Origin: Bacteroidota bacterium
Lineage (GTDB): Bacteria; Bacteroidota; Bacteroidia; Chitinophagales; Chitinophagaceae
Length of the DNA stretch: 64,000 nucleotides
Assembly: GCA_023428755.1 (NCBI GenBank)
Contig: JAEYWX010000015.1
Coordinates: forward strand, 62,001 to 126,000
Direction: 5' to 3'
Part shown: piece by piece, positions 42,429 to 52,009 of the stretch
Position numbering within the stretch: position 1 is the stretch's first letter
Layout: every line of letters begins with the position of its first letter
The notes under the pieces: generated by a model
The model's database searches: none
Told to the model about the DNA's origin: nothing
The model's input: the letters and a program-made list of their open reading frames with translations, nothing else
Program-made: the position numbers and the translations under genes

Positions 42429-43196
42429 TTAATAAGCTGTCCAACCACCATCGGCAACATACACAGCACCGTTTACAAAGCTTGCGTCGTCGCTGGCAAG
42501 AAACAGTACCACCTGTGCCACTTCCATCGGATCTGAACTGCGGCTCATCAATGCCATGCCCGGCATCAGGCGTTCATTTACGATGGAAGGCAAATGTGCC
42601 ATATCAATGCCGGCAGCAATGGTTGTATCCATCGCACCGGGTGCTACGGCATTGCAGCGAATGCCCGTTTTTGCATACATGTAACCGGTGTTCTTGGTTA
42701 AGCCGATGAGCGCATGTTTGCTGGCTGTGTAAGCTGCACCTGCTCTTGCACCCTGTAATCCACCCACGGAAGCAATATTTACAATAGAACCCTTACCGGC
42801 AGGTAACATCAATTGCACGGCTTTACGCATAGCTTTCATCGGGCCTGTTACATTGATGGTCATTACACGCTCCCACACCTGATCATCAACGCTGCCAACC
42901 GGATCAAATTTATCCATCACACCTGCGTTGTTCACCAAAATATCAACTGTTCCATATGCAGCAAGTGCTTTGTTGAACAATTCATCGATTGCATGTTCGT
43001 TCGACATATCTGCCAGCACTGTTGTTACGCTGCCGCCTGCTTTTGTAATTTCATCCTGCAATGTTTTTAATGCCGCTTCACTAATATCGGCTGCCACAAC
43101 ATGGCTTCCTTCGTTTGCAAATAATACGGCAATTGCTTTTCCCAATCCGGCAGCTGCACCTGTAATGATGGCTACTTTGTTTTGTAACTTTTTCAT
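42429..43196 (-). CDS. SDR-family oxidoreductase
   Basis: A 255-residue classical SDR. TGAAAGLGK near 12, Asp at 37 (AADIS) after the second strand suggesting NAD, NNAGVMD, Ser in NIASVGG and Tyr-Lys in YTASKHALIGLTKN. The C-terminus NGAVYVADGGWTAY is typical of the glucose/3-oxoacyl reductase-like group. Substrate unknown. It converges on the small membrane protein gene. Confidence 0.92.
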   Translation of the reverse strand: MKKLQNKVAIITGAAAGLGKAIAVLFANEGSHVVAADISEAALKTLQDEITKAGGSVTTVLADMSNEHAIDELFNKALAAYGTVDILVNNAGVMDKFDPVGSVDDQVWERVMTINVTGPMKAMRKAVQLMLPAGKGSIVNIASVGGLQGARAGAAYTASKHALIGLTKNTGYMYAKTGIRCNAVAPGAMDTTIAAGIDMAHLPSIVNERLMPGMALMSRSSDPMEVAQVVLFLASDDASFVNGAVYVADGGWTAY

Positions 43197-43720
43197 AACC
43201 GAAAAATTGATGTGTACCTACGAAAATCCGTAGCAAACAAGATACATGAACCCAACGCCTGTATCAATGACTGGCATTGCGGCCATGTATGAGTATTATC
43301 AGTAAATCGAAAAGAAAAAAAATCATCAACATTGTAACGAAAGAACGGATGCAGATGAATGAAACCATACAACCTGCTGAATTTACAGCTGCTGCAACAA
43401 TACACTCCTGCGTTTACATTTTTGCAGCTTTGTTCCAGCGGAGCATTTGATTGGTAGAAAATGGCAAAGAATGTTTGCATGCCGGAGGTACGCATGGTTC
43501 ACACAAATGGATGATGATTTTACCGAAGCCTTATTTCAATCGTACCTACGGCACGAACAATGGGTTGGATATAAATTCTACCAATCAATTGTTCCTACAG
43601 AACAGAAAACAAAGCTGATTGCTGTTTAACCCAGCAATATTTTATGTACAATTTTTAACAGAGAAAACTCACAGCTGTAAAATACAGGCTGTGCGATGCT
43701 CCAACGTTCCTGTACATCGA
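43197..43720. other. Intergenic region without a supported gene
   Basis: A plus-strand frame at 43447-43629 (60 codons, TTG start) and neighbouring short frames look weakly coding. They could be remains of a decayed gene. Nothing firm can be called. Confidence 0.35.
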
Positions 43721-44494
43721 TCATTGCCAGCTCAGCAGTACATCACGCCCGAACCGGATGATGAGAATGGAAATCACCAGCAGAAATACATAGCGAATGA
43801 ATACATTTCCTTTGAGAATAGCAGCTCTGCTTCCGATATAGCCGCCCAGCATATTAAACGCCATCATAGGTAATGCAATTTTAAATACAACAGCTCCATT
43901 GATCAAAAAACCAATGAGTGAAGCAACATCAGCAATGGCATTTACAATTTTTGAAGAAGCAGATGCATGCAGAAAATTCAAGCCGGCTACACTTACAAAT
44001 GCAAACACCAGCAGACTACCTGTACCCGGACCAATAAAGCCATTGTAAAAACCAATTACCGCACCGATCAATGCACATACAACCAGGAACCGGTTACCAC
44101 TGTATTTCACTGCATGAACATGACCAAAATCTTTTTTGATGAATGTATATGCTGCAAGTATAATAATGATGACGAGTAACAACGGCTTAAACACTTCAGG
44201 CCTGATGAGTTCCATTACAAATGTGCCGCTGAAAGAAGCGATGGCAGCAGCAATACCGGTTGCCAGTACAACACTTGTATCTACCCCAATCATTTTAATG
44301 TATTGATAAGCAGCCACACTTGTACCCGCCAGTGATGCAAAGCGATTACTGGCAATTACCTGTACATGCGAAAGTTCGGGAAACAGGATGAGCAGCAGTG
44401 GCACCTGCACCAATCCGCCGCCGCCAACTACAGCGTCAATAAACCCTGCAAAGAGAGCGCCTGAACAAACCAATACATAGATCCACCATTCCAT
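43721..44494 (-). CDS. TSUP-family permease (TauE/SafE, YfcA-like)
   Basis: A 257-residue inner-membrane protein with seven or eight helices. The family halves start with AGFIDAVVGGGGLVQVPLLL and GFYNGFIGPGTGSLLVFAF. TSUP proteins move small anions such as sulfite, sulfoacetate or other organosulfur compounds. No sulfur-metabolism gene is adjacent, so the substrate is open. Confidence 0.92.
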   Translation of the reverse strand: MEWWIYVLVCSGALFAGFIDAVVGGGGLVQVPLLLILFPELSHVQVIASNRFASLAGTSVAAYQYIKMIGVDTSVVLATGIAAAIASFSGTFVMELIRPEVFKPLLLVIIIILAAYTFIKKDFGHVHAVKYSGNRFLVVCALIGAVIGFYNGFIGPGTGSLLVFAFVSVAGLNFLHASASSKIVNAIADVASLIGFLINGAVVFKIALPMMAFNMLGGYIGSRAAILKGNVFIRYVFLLVISILIIRFGRDVLLSWQ

Positions 44495-44646
44495 AGTGGC
44501 TGCAAAGTAACGGAGTTTGTGTTTTCATTTTGTAACAGTAATTTTTTGATCGCCCGCACAATAAAAATGTTTTGGTATTTTTTAACCGGAACCTGTAAAC
44601 ATTATACTGCTTTTACTATCTTACCCTCCCATTTAAAACTTACAGT

Positions 44647-45126
44647 ATGTACACAAAAACCTGTTTCCTATTGCTTCTTCTTGCTGCGGGTTGCAATACT
44701 TCGCAGGAGAAACAAAGCACTACAGCATCTAGCGATAAAACGGAAACCTTTGTTGATACAATTTTAAAGAATGATTCTATTCCAGAACGCTGGAAAGGCA
44801 AAGCGTTGGCCGGTATCGATTTCATTGCAACAGGGAATGAACCGTTTTGGAGTTTTGAACTGGATGAAGAAAGTGCCATGCATTTTCAAACACCGGATGG
44901 ACTGGAAATGATTGCGCCTGCAGTAGATCCGGAAGTAACAGAAAGCGGTGCAAGAGTGTACAGTGCCGACACAGAAACCGGCAGTATGCTGATACAAATT
45001 GAAAACAAACTCTGCATCAATACCATGTCGGGCGACAGTTCTGCTTACACTGTAACTGTCACCATCAAACAAAACGAAGGAGCGGAAAAGAAATTCAGTG
45101 GTTGCGGAACCTCCTTAAAGTTGTAA
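44647..45126 (+). CDS. COG3650-like lipoprotein
   Basis: A 159-residue lipoprotein (signal ending LLLLLAAGC, Cys16). The mature domain starts with the GIDFIATGNEPFWSFEL block and ends with MSGDSSAYTVTVTI and GCG, with Cys in KLCINTMSG. This order is seen in COG3650-type proteins that accompany META/HslJ-like domains. The function is unknown. Confidence 0.8.
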   Translation: MYTKTCFLLLLLAAGCNTSQEKQSTTASSDKTETFVDTILKNDSIPERWKGKALAGIDFIATGNEPFWSFELDEESAMHFQTPDGLEMIAPAVDPEVTESGARVYSADTETGSMLIQIENKLCINTMSGDSSAYTVTVTIKQNEGAEKKFSGCGTSLKL

Positions 45127-45148
45127 GAGCTAAAGAGCCAAAAAATAA

Positions 45149-45178
45149 AAAAGGGCATTCTGTTGAATGCCCTTTTTT
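45149..45178. terminator. Bidirectional terminator between convergent genes
   Basis: AAAAGGGCATTC/GAATGCCCTTTT with TGTT loop. A- and T-runs flank both sides, so it can serve both strands. Confidence 0.85.
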
Positions 45179-45197
45179 CATATCAGGAATAAATCGC

Positions 45198-45629
45198 TTA
45201 GCTTAAATGCTTGCTCAGGAATTTCGCCATGTCGAACATAGACACCTGTGCTTTACCGCCAAATACCGGTTTCAGCTTTGCATCAGCATTGATCATGCGT
45301 TTGTTTTTGCTGTCTTGTAATTTGTTGGCTTTGATGTAAACCCAGATTTTCTTTACAGCTTCTGTACGTGGTACAGGTTTGTTACCAATTACTGCTGCTA
45401 AGTCTGCACTTGGGGTAAGTGCTTTCATAAACGCTGCATTTGGTTTACGTGCTGATTTCTTTTTTGCAGCTTTTTTAGGAGCGGCTTTCTTTACTGCTTT
45501 TTTGGGAGCTGCTTTTTTCGCTGCCTTTTTTGGAGCTGCTTTTTTTGCTGCTTTCTTAGGAGCAGCTTTCTTTACAGCTTTTTTTGCTGCTTTCTTGGGG
45601 GCGGCTTTTTTTGCTTTTTTAGTTGCCAT
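45198..45629 (-). CDS. SWIB/MDM2-domain protein with histone H1-like tail
   Basis: A 143-residue DNA-associated protein. Residues 1-62 are a Lys/Ala/Pro tail made of repeated KKAAPKKA units, as in histone H1-like bacterial proteins. About 65-143 is a SWIB domain (LTPSADLAAVIGNKPVPRTE, VKKIWVYIKANKLQD, VSMFDMAKFLSKHL). Similar fusions occur in Chlamydia and Bacteroidota and are thought to shape the nucleoid. The tail's DNA is itself a run of near-identical units (GCTTTTTTNGCTGC-like), open to length change by slippage. Confidence 0.92.
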   Translation of the reverse strand: MATKKAKKAAPKKAAKKAVKKAAPKKAAKKAAPKKAAKKAAPKKAVKKAAPKKAAKKKSARKPNAAFMKALTPSADLAAVIGNKPVPRTEAVKKIWVYIKANKLQDSKNKRMINADAKLKPVFGGKAQVSMFDMAKFLSKHLS

Positions 45630-45763
45630 TTTGTTGGAGTTTTAGAATTTTAATTGGGAAATAGTAATGTTTAACGCAATGAATTTAGGGTAATTTTAAA
45701 TAACCAACAAGGATTCTGCAAACAGGATTTACACAATGTGAATAAGACATGAATAACATGGTT

Positions 45764-46099
45764 TTTCATTGGGAAAACAACGTTTCGCCCGGCCCTGTTT
45801 TTATACCAAAAATCCGGTGCTGATTTCAGCTGATTGAAACCAAAGTCAATTACAAAAATCAACAACTACAATTTTAGCCAACCAACAAACAGCCTCCTGA
45901 AACCTTTGCCAGCATTGCATTTCAGACGAATGAAGTAAAAAAGAATAACACAGAAGAACGGGAAACGAATGGCAAACAAGCTTCTGTTTTCAATGACTGT
46001 GCTACAGTAATCATTCGTTTTTCTACAGTGAAAAGCTCCCGTTTCTCCTCTGAAAGTGAACAAATATGGCTTTACCGAAAACAGGTTTTCCCAATGAAA
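45764..46099. other. Gene-free region with long-range inverted repeats
   Basis: TTTCATTGGGAAAAC (45764-45778) is the exact complement of GTTTTCCCAATGAAA (46085-46099). Inside, AAACGAATG (45963) pairs with CATTCGTTT (46012) and AACGGG (45957) with CCCGTT (46038). The 560-base gap 45630-46189 has no supported gene. A structured RNA is possible. Confidence 0.35.
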
Positions 46100-46189
46100 T
46101 TGGTGCATTTTGGGGAAAAGTTTTTGCTGCCTACTCGAAGGCAAACACGATTTTACCCCGTAAAACAGCAAGAAAAACAATATTCCTTT

Positions 46190-46414
46190 CTATAAAAAAC
46201 GTTTGATCAAACGAAGAAGAATACTGCCAACTACACTCAGCAGTAGTAAAGTAGTGATGGGAAAATAGAAGCGTACGTTTTCTTTTTCAACCCGTATATC
46301 ACCGGGTAACCGACCGATCCAATGCAGTTTATCATGAAAGAAATAAATGATAACACCTATCAATACAATCACGCCTCCTGCCAATATCATCCATTTACCG
46401 GTATCGCTGTTCAT
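46190..46414 (-). CDS. DUF2905 family small membrane protein
   Basis: A 74-residue protein with two membrane helices (about 7-26 and 50-70) and the DUF2905 signature between them: IGRLPGDIRVEKENVRFYFP. Function unknown. Divergent from htpG. Confidence 0.92.
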   Translation of the reverse strand: MNSDTGKWMILAGGVIVLIGVIIYFFHDKLHWIGRLPGDIRVEKENVRFYFPITTLLLLSVVGSILLRLIKRFL

Positions 46415-46605
46415 CTTTCAAAATTATGATTTCTCATTTCTCTAAAACAGGATCGTCTTCCTTTGCCTGCATCCCTTACACACTTGGTCAGCGAAATTTT
46501 GCCCGAAGTTCAAATCGAATGCTGTCAATGTGGCAAATAAATCAGCTTTGGAACAGCAATTGATTTACCCCAGCCAGTCATAAAAAACAGCTTAAAACAA
46601 ACAGT

Positions 46606-48495
46606 ATGGTACAGGAAAAAGGAACGATTTCCATCAATACGGAGAATATCTTCCCCATTATTAAAAAGTTTTTATACTCCGATAACGAAATTTTTCTGCG
46701 TGAGTTAGTTAGTAATGCCGTTGATGCTTCGCAGAAAATGAAGCGCCTCAGTTCACTCGGCCATTACAGCAAAGAACTGGGCGATCTTAAAGTAAAAGTG
46801 GCAGTGGATGCTGCAGCAAAAACCATCACCATTTCCGATAACGGTATTGGTATGACGGCCGATGAAATTAAAAAATACATCAACCAGGTAGCGTTCTCCG
46901 GAGCAACTGAGTTCATGGAAAAATTCAAAGAAGCAAAAGATGCCAATGAAATTATTGGTCGCTTTGGCTTGGGTTTTTACTCTGCGTTTATGGTGGCCGA
47001 TAAAGTAGAAATTCAAACACTCTCCTACCAGGATGGCGCTGAACCGGCCCGCTGGATCTGCGACGGCAGTACTTCATTTGAAATTACCGAAGGCATCCGT
47101 ACCGAAAGAGGAACCGATATTATCCTGTATGTAAATGCAGAATCAGAAGAGTTTTTAGAAGAACACCGTATTGGAAGCATTCTCGATAAGTACGCAAAAT
47201 TTTTACCCGTTCCCGTACAGTTTGGTACAAAAGAAGAAAGCATTGAAGACGGGAAAGATGAAGAAGGGAAAACAAAATACAAAAGCATTACAGTTGATAA
47301 CATCATCAACAATACCAACCCGATCTGGACCAAAGCTCCTACCGATTTAAAAGATGAGGACTATCTTGATTTTTACCGTGAGTTGTATCCGTTTAGTGAA
47401 GAACCATTGTTCTGGATCCATCTCAATGTAGATTATCCGTTTAACCTTACGGGTGTATTGTATTTCCCCAAGTTGAAAAATGATTTCGAAGTACAGAAGA
47501 ATAAGATCAAACTGTTCAGTCGCCAGGTATTTATTACCGATGAAGTAAAAGATATTGTTCCTGAATTTTTACTGCTGTTGCATGGTGTCATCGATTCACC
47601 GGATATTCCATTGAATGTAAGCCGTTCGTTTTTACAGGCCGATAGCAATGTGAAAAAGATCAACAGTTACATCAGTCGTAAAGTAGCCGATAAGCTGAGT
47701 GAGTTATTTAAGAAAGATCGTAAAGCATATGAAGAGAAGTGGAGCGACATTGGTTTATTTGTGAAGTACGGTGCTATTTCCGATGAAAAGTTTTACGAGA
47801 AAGCCAAAGACTTTTTATTATTCACAAACACTGCCAACGAACATTTTACCATTGAGGAGTACAATGCCAAGGTGAAAGATTTTCAAACCGATAAAGATGG
47901 TAAACTTGTGTACCTCTACACTGTTGATGCAGAACATCAGCACAGTTATGTACAGGCGGCGCAGAAAAAGAATTATGATGTACTGCTGATGAACTCCCCC
48001 ATCGACACACACTTTATTCAGCACCTGGAAATGAAGCTGGAAAAAACAAGTATGAAACGGGTGGATGCAGATGTGCCGGATAAACTGATTGTAAAAGAAG
48101 ACGCACCAGCGCATCAGTTGAGTGAAGACGAACGCAACAAAGTAAAAGCAATATTTGAAAAAGCCATCAACAACGCAACTATGAAAGTGGAACTGGAAAG
48201 TTTACCTGCTGAAACAATGCCGGTTACCATTACCATGGAAGAATGGATGCGCCGCATGAAAGACATGAGCAAACTCGGTGGCGGTGGAATGATGGGCTTT
48301 TACGGAAGCATGCCCGATAACTATAAAGTAGCCGTTAATGCCAATCACAAACTCATCAGCAAATTATTAGCAGCCGATGAAGCACAACAAACAGCGATCG
48401 CCAAGCAGGCATTTGATCTGGCATTGCTGGCGCAGGGCTTGCTGAAAGGTGCTGATCTTACTGCGTTTGTTGAGCGGAATGTGGAAGTGATTTAA
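46606..48495 (+). CDS. htpG: Molecular chaperone HtpG (Hsp90)
   Basis: A 629-residue Hsp90 chaperone that helps client proteins fold using ATP in the cytoplasm. The GHKL ATP pocket shows ELVSNAVDA, DNGIGM and GRFGLGFYSAF (about 30-130). The middle domain has LYFPKL and SRQVFITD then NVSRSFLQ with its catalytic Arg. The C-terminal dimerisation domain follows. Length is normal for Bacteroidota HtpG. It is transcribed alone, with a strong shared terminator after it. No HrcA/CIRCE-like repeat was seen upstream. Confidence 0.97.
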   Translation: MVQEKGTISINTENIFPIIKKFLYSDNEIFLRELVSNAVDASQKMKRLSSLGHYSKELGDLKVKVAVDAAAKTITISDNGIGMTADEIKKYINQVAFSGATEFMEKFKEAKDANEIIGRFGLGFYSAFMVADKVEIQTLSYQDGAEPARWICDGSTSFEITEGIRTERGTDIILYVNAESEEFLEEHRIGSILDKYAKFLPVPVQFGTKEESIEDGKDEEGKTKYKSITVDNIINNTNPIWTKAPTDLKDEDYLDFYRELYPFSEEPLFWIHLNVDYPFNLTGVLYFPKLKNDFEVQKNKIKLFSRQVFITDEVKDIVPEFLLLLHGVIDSPDIPLNVSRSFLQADSNVKKINSYISRKVADKLSELFKKDRKAYEEKWSDIGLFVKYGAISDEKFYEKAKDFLLFTNTANEHFTIEEYNAKVKDFQTDKDGKLVYLYTVDAEHQHSYVQAAQKKNYDVLLMNSPIDTHFIQHLEMKLEKTSMKRVDADVPDKLIVKEDAPAHQLSEDERNKVKAIFEKAINNATMKVELESLPAETMPVTITMEEWMRRMKDMSKLGGGGMMGFYGSMPDNYKVAVNANHKLISKLLAADEAQQTAIAKQAFDLALLAQGLLKGADLTAFVERNVEVI

Positions 48496-48511
48496 AGGAG
48501 CATGAATGAGT

Positions 48512-48585
48512 CCTGAGCGTCCTTCGACTTCGCTCAGGATCGAAGGACGAGCTGGGAGAATCGAGCGCAGTCGAGATTCGACTTA
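48512..48585. repeat. Dispersed CTGAGCG/TCGAGCGCAGTCGAG repeat between genes
   Basis: CCTGAGCG...CGCTCAGG forms a palindrome, followed by TCGAGCGCAGTCGAG and TTCGAC. Same family as the in-frame insert at 727-792. Confidence 0.65.
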
Positions 48586-48591
48586 AGCTCT

Positions 48592-48638
48592 AAATAAATA
48601 ATAAGGTCGATGCTTTGCATCGACCTTATTATTTATTT
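48592..48638. terminator. Very strong bidirectional terminator
   Basis: Perfect 22-base arms around TTT (48614-48616), for example GGTCGATGC/GCATCGACC at the core with AT-rich ends. It separates htpG from the convergent protease gene. Confidence 0.85.
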
Positions 48639-48679
48639 AGCAGGATGAACAGTCACCCTTCGGGTGAGCAGTCATCAAC

Positions 48680-51600
48680 TCATTCCTTCCACTTAAACAC
48701 AATGGTTCCGTTCTTCTTCTTATCGCTTTCCACTGTAATATTATAAACTTTACCACCTGCTGTAATCCGCATCAAAGCAGTGTTGGGCGGTGTTTTGCCA
48801 AGGTTCTCCGCAAACATCACCAGGTTGTTCTTCCGTCCTTTCAATGCTTTTACATTCAGTGTGGTTACCTTATCGGTCAATTGTTTTTTGCTGAGGATGG
48901 GATAACTGTTGAAATACACCGTAACACTGTCGCCATCAACTTCACCATTATCAAACAGTTCAATTTTGATCTCTGGCTTATCAATTTCAATGGTCTCAAT
49001 AATTTTGTTATCCCGTTCAGCTGTTTTCTTTTCTTCACCCGGCACATAGTTCTCCGGCATCTGAATAGCAGTGAATACATTGGGGCCGTTTAACAATTTC
49101 GCTGCAGCCTGTTGCACATCTTTGATCGTGATCTTATCAATGTACTTTTCATAATTCACAAAGTAATCAATATCGTTTCCGGGAAACTTACTTGCCGTTA
49201 ACGCACTTAACCAATCTTCATTTTCTTTGATATCGATCTTGTGTTGCTCACGCCATTGTTGTTTTACTTTATCCAGGTTTTGTTGCGAAGGACCTTTGCT
49301 TGCGATCTCTTTGATTTCCCGGTTCACCGCTTTCAGCAATGTATCAGCTTTCTCCGGACCACAAGGCAACTGCACCGCAAACGTATAGTTATTATACGGT
49401 TCACGTTCCAATGATCCGAAAATGCCACCGCCATAAATACCACCGATCTTTTCACGTAGTTCTTCAATGATTCGGATGTTGAGTACTTCTGTTGCGGCCT
49501 GTGCTTTCAATTGCAGATCCTGGCTGTAGGACACTTCACCTGAATGGAATTGAATGATGAGGCTACGCTCCTCTTTTCCTTTCTTCACCATCAGTTCCCT
49601 TTTGCCTTTGGCAGGACGCACTTTATTATCAACGGCAACAAACTTTTTGGGTGTGGTTGGTAAGCTGGCAATGTATTGTTCGATCAACGGAATGATCTCT
49701 TCTTCTTTAAAACTTCCCACAAATACAAACTCCATGCTACCCGCATCGCCAAAGCGTTCATTGTAAATTTCCATGGAACGTTTCAAATCGATCTTTGAAA
49801 AATTTTCTGCCTTCGGTAATGCAATCGGTGCAAGCGGGTTGTTTGCATACAACTCACTGTACAATGTATCAATAAATGCAAACTGCGGATTGGCACCCAT
49901 CATTGCATATTGTGATTTGTTCCGTTGTACATACGATTTGAATAAGGTTGTATCCATTCGTGGACTGGTAAAAGTTAACCAGGTTAGCTGGAACATGGTC
50001 TCCATATCTTTCACCGTAGAGCTTCCCCGTACACCTTCACTGATAGCCGAAAGAAACGGATTTACCTGCACCGTTTTACCAGCCAGTACTTTTCGCAGAT
50101 CAACCGGTGAAAATGCGCCCACGCCCATTGATGTTACAACCGGCACTGCATATTCTGCATTGAATTTATCAGCCAAACCATAATTGTTTTTTCCACCGGG
50201 TCGTACGGAAGACATCAATATCTGATCGGCTTTGAAATCAGTTGGCTTCAGCGTTACTTTAATTCCGTTGCTGAGCGTAAGTTCAGTAGTGCCAAGTGCT
50301 GCATTCTTTATGGTTGAAACAACTTTACCTGCTTTTGGTTTGGCTTCAATAAGGGAAGAAGCAACAGCTTTGTCTTCATATGCTTTTACATCGGCTTTTT
50401 CTGCAGCGGGAAAAAATGCAAGTATTTCATCTTCTGTTACCAGTTTTTCACCCGCCTTTGGTTCAGGTTGTGTGATATAGGTGAAACGATTCTCTACACC
50501 TTTAATGTATTTATTCACCAATGTATTTACTTCTTCGATCGTTATGCCCGGCAACAATTCTTTTACTTTTTCAAATTCGTATTCGATGCCCGGCGTTGGA
50601 TCTCCTTTCAAAAAGTAATTGACGTATTCATCTACATAATTTGCGCTTTCTGTTTTATCACGGTTGTTGTAGGAACGTTCGTAATTGCTCAGGGTTGTTT
50701 TTTTGCTGCGCTCCAATTCCGTTGCAGTAAAGCCAAAACGTTTTACACGTTCCAGTTCTTCCAACAATGCCTGTGTTGCTTTCTTCACATCGCCTGTACC
50801 AACACCTGCGTAAATGGAAAACGCATCGTAGCCTCTTGCATACGAACCAAAACCACTAGCTGCAAAATTGAAGGGTGGATTTTCCTTTTGTGTTAACTCC
50901 TGTAAACGCTGGTTCAGCATCCGTGTAAACAAGCCACGCAAAATACTGTTCCGGTAATCTTCAACCGTTGTGGACGGCTCCGCAACAAACGAAGGAAAGT
51001 TGATCGCTACTTCACTGGAAGATGCTTCTTTGTCGGTAAGGATCATTACTTCATTGGCTGCATAAGGTGCAACTGTTGCATAGGTTCGCTCACGTGGCTT
51101 TGCCGGGTTTTTAATACCTGCAAAATGTTTGCGGATCAGTGCTTCTGCAGCTTCGGTCGTAATATCACCTACCACTACAACCGCCATCAGATCGGGACGA
51201 TACCAGTCTTTGTAAAAACGACGGATCGCATCATATTTAAAATTTTGAATAATACTGTCTTTACCAATGGGCAAACGATCGGCATACAATGAGCCTGCAA
51301 ACAAGCCGGGTAAAATTTTCCGGAACATCCGTTCTTCTGCACCTTTTCCGGAACGGCTTTCTTCCAATATCACGGCACGTTCTCCATCAATATCTTCATC
51401 CAGGTTGGTAACGTTATGTGCCCAGTCTTCCAGTATCTGGAAACCTTTTTCCAGATTGCCGGGCTTGTCAATGGGAATGGGAAGAATGTACACCGTTTCA
51501 TCAAAACTTGTGTAAGCATTGAGATCGTTACCAAAGCCCACCCCGATTTCCTGCAGATACGAAACAATATCGTTCTTCTTGAAATTTTTAGTACCGTTGA

Positions 51601-51868
51601 ATGCCATATGTTCCATCATATGTGCCAGGCCGAGTTGATCAGCGTCTTCCAGAATAGAACCGGCGTTTAACACTAACCGTAACTCCACCCGTTTTTCAGG
51701 TTTTTGATTGGGGCGAATAAAATAGGTTAACCCGTTTTCGAGCTTTCCCATTTTCACCTTCGTATCGAATGGAATTTTTTCGGTACGTACTTGCTGGGCA
51801 AAGCCCGTAACAAAAAGAAAAAAGAAGGAGGGAATAAACAGCAGCAGGTGTAATCCTTTTCGTTGCAT
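48680..51868 (-). CDS. M16 family zinc protease, two-domain (PqqL-like), exported
   Basis: A 1062-residue protein with a signal peptide (MQRKGLHLLLFIPSFFFLF to GFAQQ). The active site HMMEH (His83, Glu86, His87) is the inverted zinc motif. The third ligand is in ERAVILEE. The second half is an M16 lacking the zinc motif, as is usual, with GGIYGGGIFG near 785. The C-terminal 100 residues are a further beta region. M16 proteases cleave unfolded peptides in the periplasm. It is transcribed alone. Confidence 0.93.
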   Translation of the reverse strand: MQRKGLHLLLFIPSFFFLFVTGFAQQVRTEKIPFDTKVKMGKLENGLTYFIRPNQKPEKRVELRLVLNAGSILEDADQLGLAHMMEHMAFNGTKNFKKNDIVSYLQEIGVGFGNDLNAYTSFDETVYILPIPIDKPGNLEKGFQILEDWAHNVTNLDEDIDGERAVILEESRSGKGAEERMFRKILPGLFAGSLYADRLPIGKDSIIQNFKYDAIRRFYKDWYRPDLMAVVVVGDITTEAAEALIRKHFAGIKNPAKPRERTYATVAPYAANEVMILTDKEASSSEVAINFPSFVAEPSTTVEDYRNSILRGLFTRMLNQRLQELTQKENPPFNFAASGFGSYARGYDAFSIYAGVGTGDVKKATQALLEELERVKRFGFTATELERSKKTTLSNYERSYNNRDKTESANYVDEYVNYFLKGDPTPGIEYEFEKVKELLPGITIEEVNTLVNKYIKGVENRFTYITQPEPKAGEKLVTEDEILAFFPAAEKADVKAYEDKAVASSLIEAKPKAGKVVSTIKNAALGTTELTLSNGIKVTLKPTDFKADQILMSSVRPGGKNNYGLADKFNAEYAVPVVTSMGVGAFSPVDLRKVLAGKTVQVNPFLSAISEGVRGSSTVKDMETMFQLTWLTFTSPRMDTTLFKSYVQRNKSQYAMMGANPQFAFIDTLYSELYANNPLAPIALPKAENFSKIDLKRSMEIYNERFGDAGSMEFVFVGSFKEEEIIPLIEQYIASLPTTPKKFVAVDNKVRPAKGKRELMVKKGKEERSLIIQFHSGEVSYSQDLQLKAQAATEVLNIRIIEELREKIGGIYGGGIFGSLEREPYNNYTFAVQLPCGPEKADTLLKAVNREIKEIASKGPSQQNLDKVKQQWREQHKIDIKENEDWLSALTASKFPGNDIDYFVNYEKYIDKITIKDVQQAAAKLLNGPNVFTAIQMPENYVPGEEKKTAERDNKIIETIEIDKPEIKIELFDNGEVDGDSVTVYFNSYPILSKKQLTDKVTTLNVKALKGRKNNLVMFAENLGKTPPNTALMRITAGGKVYNITVESDKKKNGTIVFKWKE

Positions 51869-51958
51869 AGATGATGTTTTTTTTAATGGGCAAATATAGA
51901 TGATGCAAACTTACCATACATGTTAACACTGCTATAAGATGATAAACGGTTGTGAACA

Positions 51959-51992
51959 AAAAAGCTCCCCTGTTTAAACAGGAGAGCTTTTT
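51959..51992 (-). terminator. Rho-independent terminator of the 52 kb porin-like gene
   Basis: AAAAAGCTCCCCTGTTT pairs with AAACAGGAGAGCTTTTT (one G-U). T-run on the minus strand, 17 bases after the stop. Confidence 0.8.
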
Positions 51993-52009
51993 ATATGGAG
52001 ATGTAAGTT

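Noticed and set aside
43447..43629. 60-codon plus-strand frame with TTG start
   Set aside because: Could be part of a decayed gene, but no start signal, family or neighbour supports it.
45866..46180. 104-codon minus-strand frame
   Set aside because: Composition is Phe/Cys-rich with no recognisable pattern, and it overlaps the inverted-repeat region.
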